Below, in pieces: positions 1 to 6,727 of a stretch of DNA of 8,649 nt. Below the pieces are notes generated by a model, which saw nothing but the letters and a program-made list of their open reading frames with translations, was not told the origin of the DNA and ran no database searches. The translations under genes and the position numbers were made by a program. The stretch is from Anaerolineales bacterium UBA5069. GTDB lineage: Bacteria > Chloroflexota > Anaerolineae > Caldilineales > Caldilineaceae. Numbering within the stretch: position 1 is the stretch's first letter; each line of letters opens with the position of its first letter. Location of the stretch: contig DIAV01000335.1 of NCBI GenBank assembly GCA_002415895.1, positions 1 to 8,649 on the forward strand, written 5' to 3'.

Positions 1-1
1 C

Positions 2-325
2 GTGGCCAAGGCGGCGCTGGAGGCAAGCGTGCGCTATTTGGCGTGGGACCTGGGCAAGGACAAGATTCGCGTCAACGCGATCAGCGCCGGCCCCATCAAA
101 ACATTGGCAGCCTCGGGCGTGAGCGGATTCCGCGACAGCCTCAGGCTGGTGGGGCAGGTTGCGCCGCTTGGCAATGTAACGCAGGATAATGTGGGCGATG
201 CGGCGCGCTTCTTGCTGAGCGACTGGGCCAGTTCAATCACTGGCGAGGTCTTGTATGTGGATGGTGGCTTCAATATTATGGGCGCGATTGACCCGGCATC
301 GCTCAACGAACACCCCACCACGTAA
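2..325 (+). CDS. fabI: Enoyl-[acyl-carrier-protein] reductase (NADH), FabI type, C-terminal part
   Basis: This is the 3' end of a short-chain dehydrogenase/reductase gene; the 5' part lies outside the window. The product would reduce the trans-2-enoyl-ACP double bond in the last step of each type II fatty-acid elongation cycle, in the cytosol. The 107 visible residues open with [14 protein letters not shown], which matches the FabI segment just after the YX6K catalytic Tyr. The Lys at residue 3 would be the catalytic lysine. Then come [17 protein letters not shown], the cofactor and substrate-loop segment that separates FabI from ordinary SDRs, and [18 protein letters not shown] near the C-terminus. 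The GTG at 2-4 is an internal Val codon, not a start. The stop is TAA at 323-325. No terminator is visible before the next gene, 62 bases downstream, so read-through into it is possible. FabI is favoured over FabG or FabL by the SAGPI-TLAASG signature. Confidence 0.93.
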   Translation: MAKAALEASVRYLAWDLGKDKIRVNAISAGPIKTLAASGVSGFRDSLRLVGQVAPLGNVTQDNVGDAARFLLSDWASSITGEVLYVDGGFNIMGAIDPASLNEHPTT

Positions 326-373
326 ATGCAGGCGGCGTGCGGCCTCCAGGTGCGGTCCATGCGCTTGATTCGC

Positions 374-380
374 GGAAGAG
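374..380 (+). promoter_or_regulatory. Shine-Dalgarno for the two-TM protein
   Basis: GGAAGAG lies 7 bases upstream of ATG 388. It selects that ATG over the upstream in-frame GTG at 337, which has no such site and would add 17 polar residues before the membrane segment. Confidence 0.6.
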
Positions 381-387
381 AATCATC

Positions 388-1134
388 ATGCTAAAACGGA
401 TTGGTGGCTGGACGCTGCTCGTTCTCTCCATTGCAACCTTCCTGCTGGTTGTGGGCAGCATTGTGGGCGCATGGTGGGGCAGGCAGGCGATTAACAAAAG
501 TGGCGATGCACTGCTTTTGTCGGCAGAGGAGTACCTTGGACTCGCGCTCGCGGGGTTGCAGAGCGTGGACACATCGCTCGCAAGCGCGCAAGTGACCGTG
601 GAAAAGATTGCCGCCTCGGCTGAGGAGATCGCCGCAAATGGCAACAGCCCCAGCGCCGTCGCGCTGCAAATGACCGTGGCCGATGATATTGCGCCCGTTG
701 TGGCCGGCACAGAGGCTATGGTGGGGGGCGTCTACAAGGCCTTGCAGAGTTTCAATACAACGCTTATCACCTTGAACCGGCTGCCGGGGGCGGATGTACC
801 GACTTTCAGCGCGCAACTCGATACGGTGGGGGTTCAACTCCAGCGCATCAGCGATGGACTGGCATCGGTGGGGGATCGAATCGCCGAGAGCGACGGTGCA
901 GGCATTATCGGCCTAACGACGGATATCGCTACTGATATTGCCGCGACGCGCGCCCAGCTTGACGAATCGGCGCAAATGATTGGCAAGACCGAGTCAGCCC
1001 TGGAGCGGGTGCGCATGGATCTGCCGTGGTATACGCAACTGGGTGCGATTGCATCGACTGTACTACTTGTTCTGCTTGCTTTTGGTCAGTGGTCGCTCAT
1101 GGGCAGGTCGTGGACGTGGGCCAATGGTCGCTGA
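388..1134 (+). CDS. Unrecognised membrane protein with N- and C-terminal TM segments and a long helical middle
   Basis: I do not recognise this 248-residue family. A positively charged start (MLKRIGGW) leads into a hydrophobic segment at about residues 8-30 (LLVLSIATFLLVVGSIVGAWW). A long, mostly Ala/Leu/Ser/Asp middle (about 33-212) has no Cys and looks mainly alpha-helical, with stretches that could form coiled coils. A second hydrophobic segment spans about 216-236 (LGAIASTVLLVLLAFG), followed by a short tail. Two membrane segments around a roughly 185-residue helical domain recall the ligand-binding part of chemoreceptors. However, there is no HAMP, methylation or signalling domain, so receptor function is not supported. 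ATG 388 was chosen for its good Shine-Dalgarno and position just before the hydrophobic segment. The gene sits between fabI and a glucosidase gene and may be co-transcribed with both. No function is assigned; a structural or envelope role is only a guess. Confidence 0.8.
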   Translation: MLKRIGGWTLLVLSIATFLLVVGSIVGAWWGRQAINKSGDALLLSAEEYLGLALAGLQSVDTSLASAQVTVEKIAASAEEIAANGNSPSAVALQMTVADDIAPVVAGTEAMVGGVYKALQSFNTTLITLNRLPGADVPTFSAQLDTVGVQLQRISDGLASVGDRIAESDGAGIIGLTTDIATDIAATRAQLDESAQMIGKTESALERVRMDLPWYTQLGAIASTVLLVLLAFGQWSLMGRSWTWANGR

Positions 1135-1174
1135 TATTGGGGATCAGTTGATTGCCGCACTGTGGGTGCGCCAG

Positions 1175-1179
1175 AGGAG
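1175..1179 (+). promoter_or_regulatory. Shine-Dalgarno for the glucosidase
   Basis: AGGAG, within a purine run AGAGGAGAG at 1173-1181, is 6 bases before ATG 1186. It decides that start over the in-frame GTG at 1162, which would place this site inside the coding sequence. Confidence 0.65.
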
Positions 1180-1185
1180 AGACCA

Positions 1186-3963
1186 ATGGCAACTGGAAAG
1201 ACGAGTGATGTCCTGAGCACGCATGCCGACATGGCGGGCACTGCCGAGGAGGCGCGTATGCGCGCCAATGCGCAGGGCGAAGCGCCGTGGAAGCAGTGGG
1301 GGCCGTACCTCTCTGAACGGCAGTGGGGGACAGTGCGCGAGGATTATTCCGAGTCTGGCGACGCGTGGAACTACTTCACGCATGATCAGGCGCGTGCGCG
1401 CGTCTACAAGTGGGGCGAAGACGGCATTGCCGGCATCTCGGACGACAAGCAGCGCCTCTGCTGGGCGCTTGCGTTGTGGAACGGCAAGGACCCGATCATC
1501 AAGGAGCGGCTCTTTGGGCTTGCCAATGCTGAGGGGAACCATGGTGAGGATGTCAAGGAGTACTACTATTATCTTGACTCGACGCCCACCCACTCATACA
1601 TGAAGTTTCTCTACAAATACCCGCAGGCCGCGTTTCCCTACGCCGATTTGGTGGAAACAAACGGCAGGCGTTCGCGCACCGAGCCGGAGTACGAACTGCT
1701 GGACACGGGCATCTTTGCAGAGCAGCGCTACTTCGACGTTTTCGTGGAATTCGCCAAAAACGCGCCCGACGACATTCTCATTCGCATCGACATTGCGAAC
1801 CGCGGCCCCGAAGCGGCCTCCTTGCATGTGCTGCCCCATCTTTGGTTTCGCAATGAATGGTGGAAGGGGCTTGCGGAGGGTGAGGCAAAGCCCGTACTGC
1901 GCCTTGTGGAAGGCGCGCCCGCGTATCAGACGATTGAGGCGACCGACAGCACTTTGGGCACATATTTCATGTATGCGGAAGGGGCAGAGGCCGCGCTTTT
2001 TACAAATAACGAGACCAATAACGCGCGCCTCTTCGCAGGCGAAAACAGCACGCCCTATGTCAAGGATGGTATTAACAACTACCTTGTTGCGGGCGACACA
2101 ACGTCCGTGGATCCCATGCAGCAGGGCACCAAGGCCGCTGCACACTATCGCGTCCATGTGGATGGCGGGCAGACAGCCACATTGCGATTGCGCCTTACCA
2201 CAACGCCGCCCGCCGGCTTTGCGCCCTTCGACGACGCCTTTAGCGCCGCCTTTGCCGAACGCCTGGCAGACGCGGATGCCTTTTACGACGCGCTGACACC
2301 CGCAGCAGCCAGCGCCGACGAGGCGTGTGTCATGCGGCAGGCGCTGGCGGGCATGCTGTGGAGCAAACAGTTCTACCTGTTTGACCTTGACTATTGGCTC
2401 CAGGAGCATAATTCCAATCCGCTGCGGGGGGGTGCCGGCACCACGCGCAACCGCGAGTGGTATCACATGCTCAACGAGCATATTATTTCCATGCCCGACA
2501 AGTGGGAGTATCCCTGGTTTGCGGCATGGGACCTTGCCTTCCACACGATCGCGCTGTCGCTGGTTGACCCCGACTTTGCCCAGGATCAGCTCAACCTGAT
2601 GCTGCGCGACTCGTACCTGCATCCCAATGGGCAGATACCCGCCTACGAGTGGAACTTTGGCGATGTGAATCCGCCCGTGCATGCCTTTGCCACGCTCTTT
2701 AACCATGTGATTGACCGCAGCCAGGGTGGGCCAAATCGCCGCCGTCTCAAGAGTTCATTCAGCCGCCTGCTGCTCAACTTTTCCTGGTGGATTAATCGCA
2801 AGGACCCTCTGGGGCGCAACGCCTTCAATGGGGGCTTTCTGGGGCTGGACAACATCGGCATTTTTGATCGCAGCTCGCCGCTGCCCACGGGTGGCGTGCT
2901 TGAACAGGCCGACGGTACGGCGTGGATGGTCTTCTTTACGCAGAACATGCTTGAACTGGCCATTGAGATTGCCGAAGACGACCCCGACTATGAGGATTTC
3001 ATCCTGCGCTTCATCCAGCATTTCTATTTGATTGCCGGCAACATGAATCGCGCGGGTGACCAAAAAGACGAAATGTGGGATGAGGCGGATGGCTTCTTCT
3101 ATGACGTACTGGTGCTGCCCGATGGCCGCGCGACGCGCATGAAGGTGCAGTCCATGGTAGGGCTGTTGCCGCTGGCCGCGGTGACGGTTGTACCAGCAAG
3201 TGCAGTTGATCGCTTCCCCTCCATCGTAGAGCAGGCGCGCGACTTCATGCGCCGCCGGCCGGAACTGGCGACGAACATCCATCCGCTCGCGCAGCCGGGT
3301 GTCAACGGGCGGCGGCTCTTCTCGGTGTTGAATGAGGCAAACCTGCGGCGCGTGCTGGCGCGCTTGCTTGATCCCGAGCAATTTCTCAGCGATTACGGCA
3401 TTCGCGCGCTCTCCAGACTGCACAGGGATCAGCCCTTTGCCGTCAGCGTCGCGGGCACAGAGTACAAGGTGGAATACCTGCCCGGCGAATCGGACAGCGG
3501 CATGTTTGGAGGCAATTCCAATTGGCGCGGGCCAATCTGGATGCCGGTGAACATGTTGCTGATTCGCGGGCTGCTCCAGTATTACGCCTACTATGGTGAT
3601 GACTTCAAGGTGGAGTTGCCCACGGGATCGGGCAATATGGTCACGCTCTTTGACGCAGCCAAGGAGATCGGGGATCGGCTCATTCGCATCTTCACTGCGG
3701 ATGAGAACGGGCGCAGAGCCGTCTTTGGCGGCGCGGAGACCTTTCAGAATGACCCGCATTGGCGCGATGCCATCCTGTTCTATGAGTATTTCAACGGTGA
3801 CGACGGCGCGGGCATTGGTGCAAGCCACCAGACGGGCTGGACGGGGATTGTGGCGCGGCTGATCCATCTCTTCAGGTCGTTGACCCCTGCAGATGTGCTG
3901 GCCGACGGCCAGGGTACTGTGCAGGAGCCGACGCTGGAAACGCCTGAGAGCGTGAGCGCATAG
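1186..3963 (+). CDS. Large glucosidase of the GH63 / MGH1-like glycoside hydrolase family
   Basis: This 925-residue protein has no signal peptide or membrane segment, so it is probably cytosolic. It likely hydrolyses an alpha-glucosidic or related bond in an oligosaccharide or glycoside; the substrate is not known from sequence. After a polar, probably disordered first 25 or so residues come blocks typical of the long bacterial 'glucosidase' proteins: WGPYLSERQWGTVREDYS, then GNHGEDVKEYYYYLD and PTHSYMKFLYKYPQ. The (alpha/alpha)6 barrel follows in the second half. WEYPWFAAWDLAFH (residues 440-453) has Asp449 as the likely general acid. NWRGPIW (779-785) is a hallmark of GH63-like enzymes. EYFNGDDG begins at the likely general base Glu867, followed by HQTGWTG (about 881-887). 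The catalytic residues are assigned by analogy with GH63 enzymes such as YgjK. The length fits the family (about 870-930). The gene is complete, starts at ATG 1186 and ends at TAG before a strong terminator. Confidence 0.88.
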   Translation: MATGKTSDVLSTHADMAGTAEEARMRANAQGEAPWKQWGPYLSERQWGTVREDYSESGDAWNYFTHDQARARVYKWGEDGIAGISDDKQRLCWALALWNGKDPIIKERLFGLANAEGNHGEDVKEYYYYLDSTPTHSYMKFLYKYPQAAFPYADLVETNGRRSRTEPEYELLDTGIFAEQRYFDVFVEFAKNAPDDILIRIDIANRGPEAASLHVLPHLWFRNEWWKGLAEGEAKPVLRLVEGAPAYQTIEATDSTLGTYFMYAEGAEAALFTNNETNNARLFAGENSTPYVKDGINNYLVAGDTTSVDPMQQGTKAAAHYRVHVDGGQTATLRLRLTTTPPAGFAPFDDAFSAAFAERLADADAFYDALTPAAASADEACVMRQALAGMLWSKQFYLFDLDYWLQEHNSNPLRGGAGTTRNREWYHMLNEHIISMPDKWEYPWFAAWDLAFHTIALSLVDPDFAQDQLNLMLRDSYLHPNGQIPAYEWNFGDVNPPVHAFATLFNHVIDRSQGGPNRRRLKSSFSRLLLNFSWWINRKDPLGRNAFNGGFLGLDNIGIFDRSSPLPTGGVLEQADGTAWMVFFTQNMLELAIEIAEDDPDYEDFILRFIQHFYLIAGNMNRAGDQKDEMWDEADGFFYDVLVLPDGRATRMKVQSMVGLLPLAAVTVVPASAVDRFPSIVEQARDFMRRRPELATNIHPLAQPGVNGRRLFSVLNEANLRRVLARLLDPEQFLSDYGIRALSRLHRDQPFAVSVAGTEYKVEYLPGESDSGMFGGNSNWRGPIWMPVNMLLIRGLLQYYAYYGDDFKVELPTGSGNMVTLFDAAKEIGDRLIRIFTADENGRRAVFGGAETFQNDPHWRDAILFYEYFNGDDGAGIGASHQTGWTGIVARLIHLFRSLTPADVLADGQGTVQEPTLETPESVSA

Positions 3964-3992
3964 GCGACTTGAGGGGTATACCGGAAAAAATA

Positions 3993-4022
3993 GACCCGCC
4001 GATGACGGCGGGTCCTTTTTTT
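3993..4022 (+). terminator. Rho-independent terminator, probably bidirectional
   Basis: A perfect 9-bp GC-rich stem (GACCCGCCG, loop ATGA, CGGCGGGTC; 3993-4014) is followed by one C and then seven T at 4016-4022. It lies 29 bases after the glucosidase stop. On the left the stem is preceded by AAAAAA at 3985-3990. Read from the other strand this becomes a T-tract, so the same hairpin can also stop transcription of the convergent minus-strand gene that ends at 4108. Confidence 0.92.
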
Positions 4023-4096
4023 GTGTTGCACGTTCACTGCTCGTCACGCAGTGCAGGTGCAAACAGAATAAGCGCCATCAGACGCTTGTTTGCTTT

Positions 4097-4105
4097 GGGG
4101 GGGGG
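4097..4105. repeat. Nine-base G homopolymer
   Basis: Nine consecutive G residues lie two bases beyond the stop codon of the minus-strand small gene. The run is outside any coding sequence, so a change in its length would not shift a reading frame. The rest of 4023-4107 holds nothing else I can identify. Confidence 0.9.
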
Positions 4106-4107
4106 AA

Positions 4108-4524
4108 CTATGCCATCACTTCGTCTTCGAGCACCTGCATCTTGACGGGTTGTTCGCTTTCATACCAGGCCACAGTTGCGCGCAGTACGTCGGCGTATTC
4201 TTCAATTTCGCTGCCATTGTGCACAGGAATGAGTTCGGCGCCATCGCGGCTGTACAGGACGATGCTCTTCTCAACCTGGTGGAAATTGAACTTGCAGATG
4301 GGGCGGTAGATGTCACCGTCGAGCAGGACTTTGCACTCGCGGATGCAATCGCGCATGGCCACGCGGCGGCAGTCTACAACGCTGCGTAACATGGCGCGCA
4401 CGGCGTAAAAGGCTTCAAGTTCCTCGGTGGTTGTTTCAATTGAGTCTTCGTCGGCGCACTCGCAGGGATCCAGATGCGTCGGTTTGTGAAAGGGGGTGTC
4501 AACACGATGAATGCGGATGTCCAT
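4108..4524 (-). CDS. Small Cys-rich protein resembling the C-terminal domain of HsdR_N-type endonucleases
   Basis: This 138-residue protein is soluble, without signal peptide or membrane segment. Residues about 29-118 read ETTTEELEAFYAVRAMLRSVVD..R...RD.....KVLLDG...RPICKFNF.....SIVLY, ending in EIEEYADVL. From memory this follows the pattern of a domain found C-terminal to the HsdR_N-like nuclease fold in some restriction-endonuclease-annotated proteins (TTEEELE, VDPKRI, RDT, GILLDDNNRKPICRL.FN, then DDIYKYAD). Here that domain stands alone, with a short N-terminal lead MDIRIHRVDTP and no nuclease catalytic motif. It has six cysteines (21, 23, 52, 60, 64, 77), including a CEC pair, so metal binding is possible but unproven. 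ATG 4524 was chosen because GAGGA sits 12 bases upstream. The longer GTG start at 4590 has no ribosome site and adds 22 unconserved-looking residues. Its role is unknown, and the family resemblance needs a profile search. Confidence 0.75.
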   Translation of the reverse strand: MDIRIHRVDTPFHKPTHLDPCECADEDSIETTTEELEAFYAVRAMLRSVVDCRRVAMRDCIRECKVLLDGDIYRPICKFNFHQVEKSIVLYSRDGAELIPVHNGSEIEEYADVLRATVAWYESEQPVKMQVLEDEVMA

Positions 4525-4530
4525 AATTGC

Positions 4531-4629
4531 CAATTGTCCTCGGGTCTTTGCGAGCGGCGCGCGACATTGCGGCGCCTGAACGATGCTCACACAGTACGCC
4601 GCGCTGCGTCACGCTGCAAGGGACAATTG
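4531..4629. repeat. 9-bp inverted repeat with near-palindrome upstream of the small Cys-rich gene
   Basis: CAATTGTCC at 4531-4539 and its exact reverse complement GGACAATTG at 4621-4629 are 81 bases apart. The right copy is part of GGG-A-CAATTG-A-CCC (4620-4633), palindromic in 12 of 14 bases. The left copy overlaps the ribosome-binding region of the minus-strand gene. A weak sigma70-like pair lies just inside the right copy on the minus strand: TTGCAG (4614-4619) and TACTGT (4591-4596) with a 17-base spacer. Paired operator sites are a possible reading; chance is not excluded. Confidence 0.4.
4537..4541 (-). promoter_or_regulatory. Likely Shine-Dalgarno of the small Cys-rich gene
   Basis: On the minus strand GAGGA lies 12 bases before ATG 4524, a slightly long spacing. 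It is the only purine-rich site upstream of any candidate start of this gene, so it favours the 138-residue product. Confidence 0.4.
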
Positions 4630-4693
4630 ACCCGCAGTGTGGGGACAGGTGTCACATGTAGCACGCAGGTGGGCTAGACCCATGGCGTGATCG

Positions 4694-6697
4694 TCAGCGC
4701 TTTTCGCCCTCACCCAGGCGGCTGTTGCGCGCCCACGCCTGTGTGAGGCGGTCGAGCGCAATGGCAAGGGCCACGATGGCAAGGCCTGCTTCCATGCCGC
4801 GCCCCAAATCGCTGCGCGCAAGGCCCAGCACGGCCTCATAGCCCAGCGCGCCGCCACCCACCAGCCCGGCGATAATGACCATGGAGAGCACCATCATCAC
4901 AGTCTGGTTGAGGCCCATCATGATGGAGGGCATGGCGAGGGGCAACTGCACTTTGCGCAGCAACTGGCCGCTGGTGGAGCCAAAGGCGCGTCCGGCCTCC
5001 AAAGTGTTTTTTGGCACCTGGCGAATGCCCAAATTGGTGAGGCGCGTAATCGGCGGCAGCGCGTAGAGTACGGCGGCGATCACCCCTGGCACGCGGCCTG
5101 GGTTAAAGAGGATGATGACGGGGACGAGATAGACGAAGGGCGGAATGGTCTGTAACAGGTCGAGAATGGGGCGCAGGAGCCCTTCAACGGTCTTGTAGCG
5201 TGCTGCAGCAATGCCCAGCGGCACGCCAATCGCTGTGGTGATCAGGATAGCGACGAGCACCTGGCTGAGCGTGTCCATGCTCTCATTCCAGGTATTGAGG
5301 CCACCCAGCGCGTAGACGCATGCGGCAACGAGCAGCCCAAGCGGCCAGCCCCCCGCCTGTGCGCCAGCAATGAGCCCAGCAAAGAGTACAACAACCCAGG
5401 GCAGGTTGAGGAGAAAGTCGCGCACGGGGTTGAGTACGTGAATAATGACGAAATCGCTGAAGGGCCCTGTGCCCAGCGGCAGGTCACCGATTTGGTAGAG
5501 GTTGTCGCGCATCCACGCGACGCCACTGTTGACGGGCGCGGCAATGGAAATATGCAGCGCCGAGGGGAAGTCATTCAGGGCGGGAAAGGCGAAGCTGAGG
5601 AAGGTGATGATGAGCAGCACCAGCAGCACTGTGGACCAGAAGAAGTAGAGCATGAGCCAGCGCGGCACGCTGCTGCGCGGGCGGGGCGCGCTCTCCTGCA
5701 GAGCGCGCTTGCTTTCGCGCGCCAGCCCCGCGCTGATGCGGTCGAAGATCATCGCGATGAGCACAATCGCCAGGCCGGCTTCAAGCGCGCGCCCTACATC
5801 CTGGCGCTGCAGGCCCTTGAGCACATTCTCGCCCAGCCCGCCCGCGCCAATCATGGCGGCAATCACCACAATCCCCAGGGCCATCATGGTTGTCTGGTTC
5901 ACGCCCAGCAGAATCGTGGGCATGGCCAGCGGCAACTGCACCTTGCGCAGTTTCTGCCAGGATGTGGAGCCAAAGGCGTCTGCGGCCTCGGTGGTGGCAG
6001 TTTGCACCTGGCGAATCCCCATGGCTGTCATGCGTACGGCGGGCGGCAGCGCGTAGATGATTGTGGCCACAACGCTGGGCACGCGCGCAATGCCGAAGAA
6101 GAGCAGCACAGGGATGAGGTAGACAAAGGCGGGCATCACCTGCATGGCGTCCATCACAGGGCGCAGCAGCGTGTCAAAACGGGGTGAGCGCGCCGCCAGG
6201 ATGCCCAGCGGGATGCCAATGAGCAGCGCCATGAAGACGGCAGCGCCCATCAGCGCGAGCGTCTTCATCGCAGCATCCCACAACCCGAACATGCCAATGG
6301 CAAGCAGTGCCAGCGCGGTGAAGAGAGCCACGGCGCGGCCCACACTCTTGTAGGCAACGGCGCAAAGGGCAACAATCACCACGGGCCAGGGCAGGGCTAG
6401 CAGGAATGCTTCGATGGCGCGCAGTGAACCGTCCAGGATTTGACTGATGGGGTCGAAGCCATAGACGAAGAGCCAGTGGCTGCTGCGGTTGCTGATCACC
6501 CATGACTGGAAGCCATCCAGCGGTGCGCTGAGGCCCCACACAAGGCGTTCCGGGAAGCCGCCGCCATCAGGGTTCACAGAGCGCAACGCCATGACCATGC
6601 CACCCAGCAGCGCCCATGCGAGCACAAACGAAAGCGTGCGTCGTTCGCGTTCTGTCATGCCATCTTTGCGTTTGAGTGTGGAGGCGATACCGGCCAT
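4694..6697 (-). CDS. Glycine betaine/proline-type ABC importer permease, two ProW-like domains fused
   Basis: This 667-residue inner-membrane protein is the translocation subunit of a ProU/OpuA-like importer of compatible solutes. ProW is usually a single-domain protein of about 220-350 residues; here two permease domains follow one another. The first core (about 141-325) and the second (about 471-655) align without gaps at an offset of exactly 330 residues; by hand count, 91 of 160 positions (161-320 against 491-650) are identical. Each has RVP.V....YALPP, GIRQV, an EAA coupling loop (EAADAFGSTS at 237, EAGRAFGSTS at 567), RKVQLPLAMP (251 and 581) and EAGLAIV. Each core is preceded by its own hydrophobic lead-in segments (about 95-137 and 430-465), and a hydrophobic stretch at 347-370 joins the halves. 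One chain could thus supply both halves of the pore. It lies 30 bases after the ATPase gene in one operon. Neither ATG 6697 nor the alternative ATG 6658 (residue 14) has a clear Shine-Dalgarno, so the start is uncertain. Confidence 0.9.
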   Translation of the reverse strand: MAGIASTLKRKDGMTERERRTLSFVLAWALLGGMVMALRSVNPDGGGFPERLVWGLSAPLDGFQSWVISNRSSHWLFVYGFDPISQILDGSLRAIEAFLLALPWPVVIVALCAVAYKSVGRAVALFTALALLAIGMFGLWDAAMKTLALMGAAVFMALLIGIPLGILAARSPRFDTLLRPVMDAMQVMPAFVYLIPVLLFFGIARVPSVVATIIYALPPAVRMTAMGIRQVQTATTEAADAFGSTSWQKLRKVQLPLAMPTILLGVNQTTMMALGIVVIAAMIGAGGLGENVLKGLQRQDVGRALEAGLAIVLIAMIFDRISAGLARESKRALQESAPRPRSSVPRWLMLYFFWSTVLLVLLIITFLSFAFPALNDFPSALHISIAAPVNSGVAWMRDNLYQIGDLPLGTGPFSDFVIIHVLNPVRDFLLNLPWVVVLFAGLIAGAQAGGWPLGLLVAACVYALGGLNTWNESMDTLSQVLVAILITTAIGVPLGIAAARYKTVEGLLRPILDLLQTIPPFVYLVPVIILFNPGRVPGVIAAVLYALPPITRLTNLGIRQVPKNTLEAGRAFGSTSGQLLRKVQLPLAMPSIMMGLNQTVMMVLSMVIIAGLVGGGALGYEAVLGLARSDLGRGMEAGLAIVALAIALDRLTQAWARNSRLGEGEKR

Positions 6698-6727
6698 TGG
6701 CTACAGGGGGTGGCTTGCGCGCACAGG

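Noticed and set aside
337..387. Upstream GTG start for the two-TM protein
   Set aside because: There is no ribosome site, and the extension is polar. ATG 388 has GGAAGAG at a good distance.
2755..4062. Long minus-strand frame (435 codons), and another at 1594-2706
   Set aside because: Both lie antisense to the glucosidase, whose motifs run through both regions. The former also crosses the terminator hairpin.
4090..4389. Plus-strand open frame of 99 residues opposite the small Cys-rich gene
   Set aside because: It is antisense to the minus-strand frame. It has no family-like motifs and begins beside the poly-G tract without a ribosome site.
4525..4590. Upstream GTG start (4590) for the small Cys-rich protein
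   Set aside because: No Shine-Dalgarno is visible. The extension would cover the inverted-repeat arm and the ribosome site used by ATG 4524.
4670..4682. TGGG-CTAGA-CCCA hairpin just past the permease stop as a terminator
   Set aside because: The stem is only 4 bp and no T-tract follows on the minus strand. I see no convincing terminator for the ABC operon.
5438..6187. Plus-strand frame of 249 codons within the permease region
   Set aside because: It is His/Gln/Gly-rich low-complexity translation opposite conserved permease motifs, a typical shadow in GC-rich DNA.
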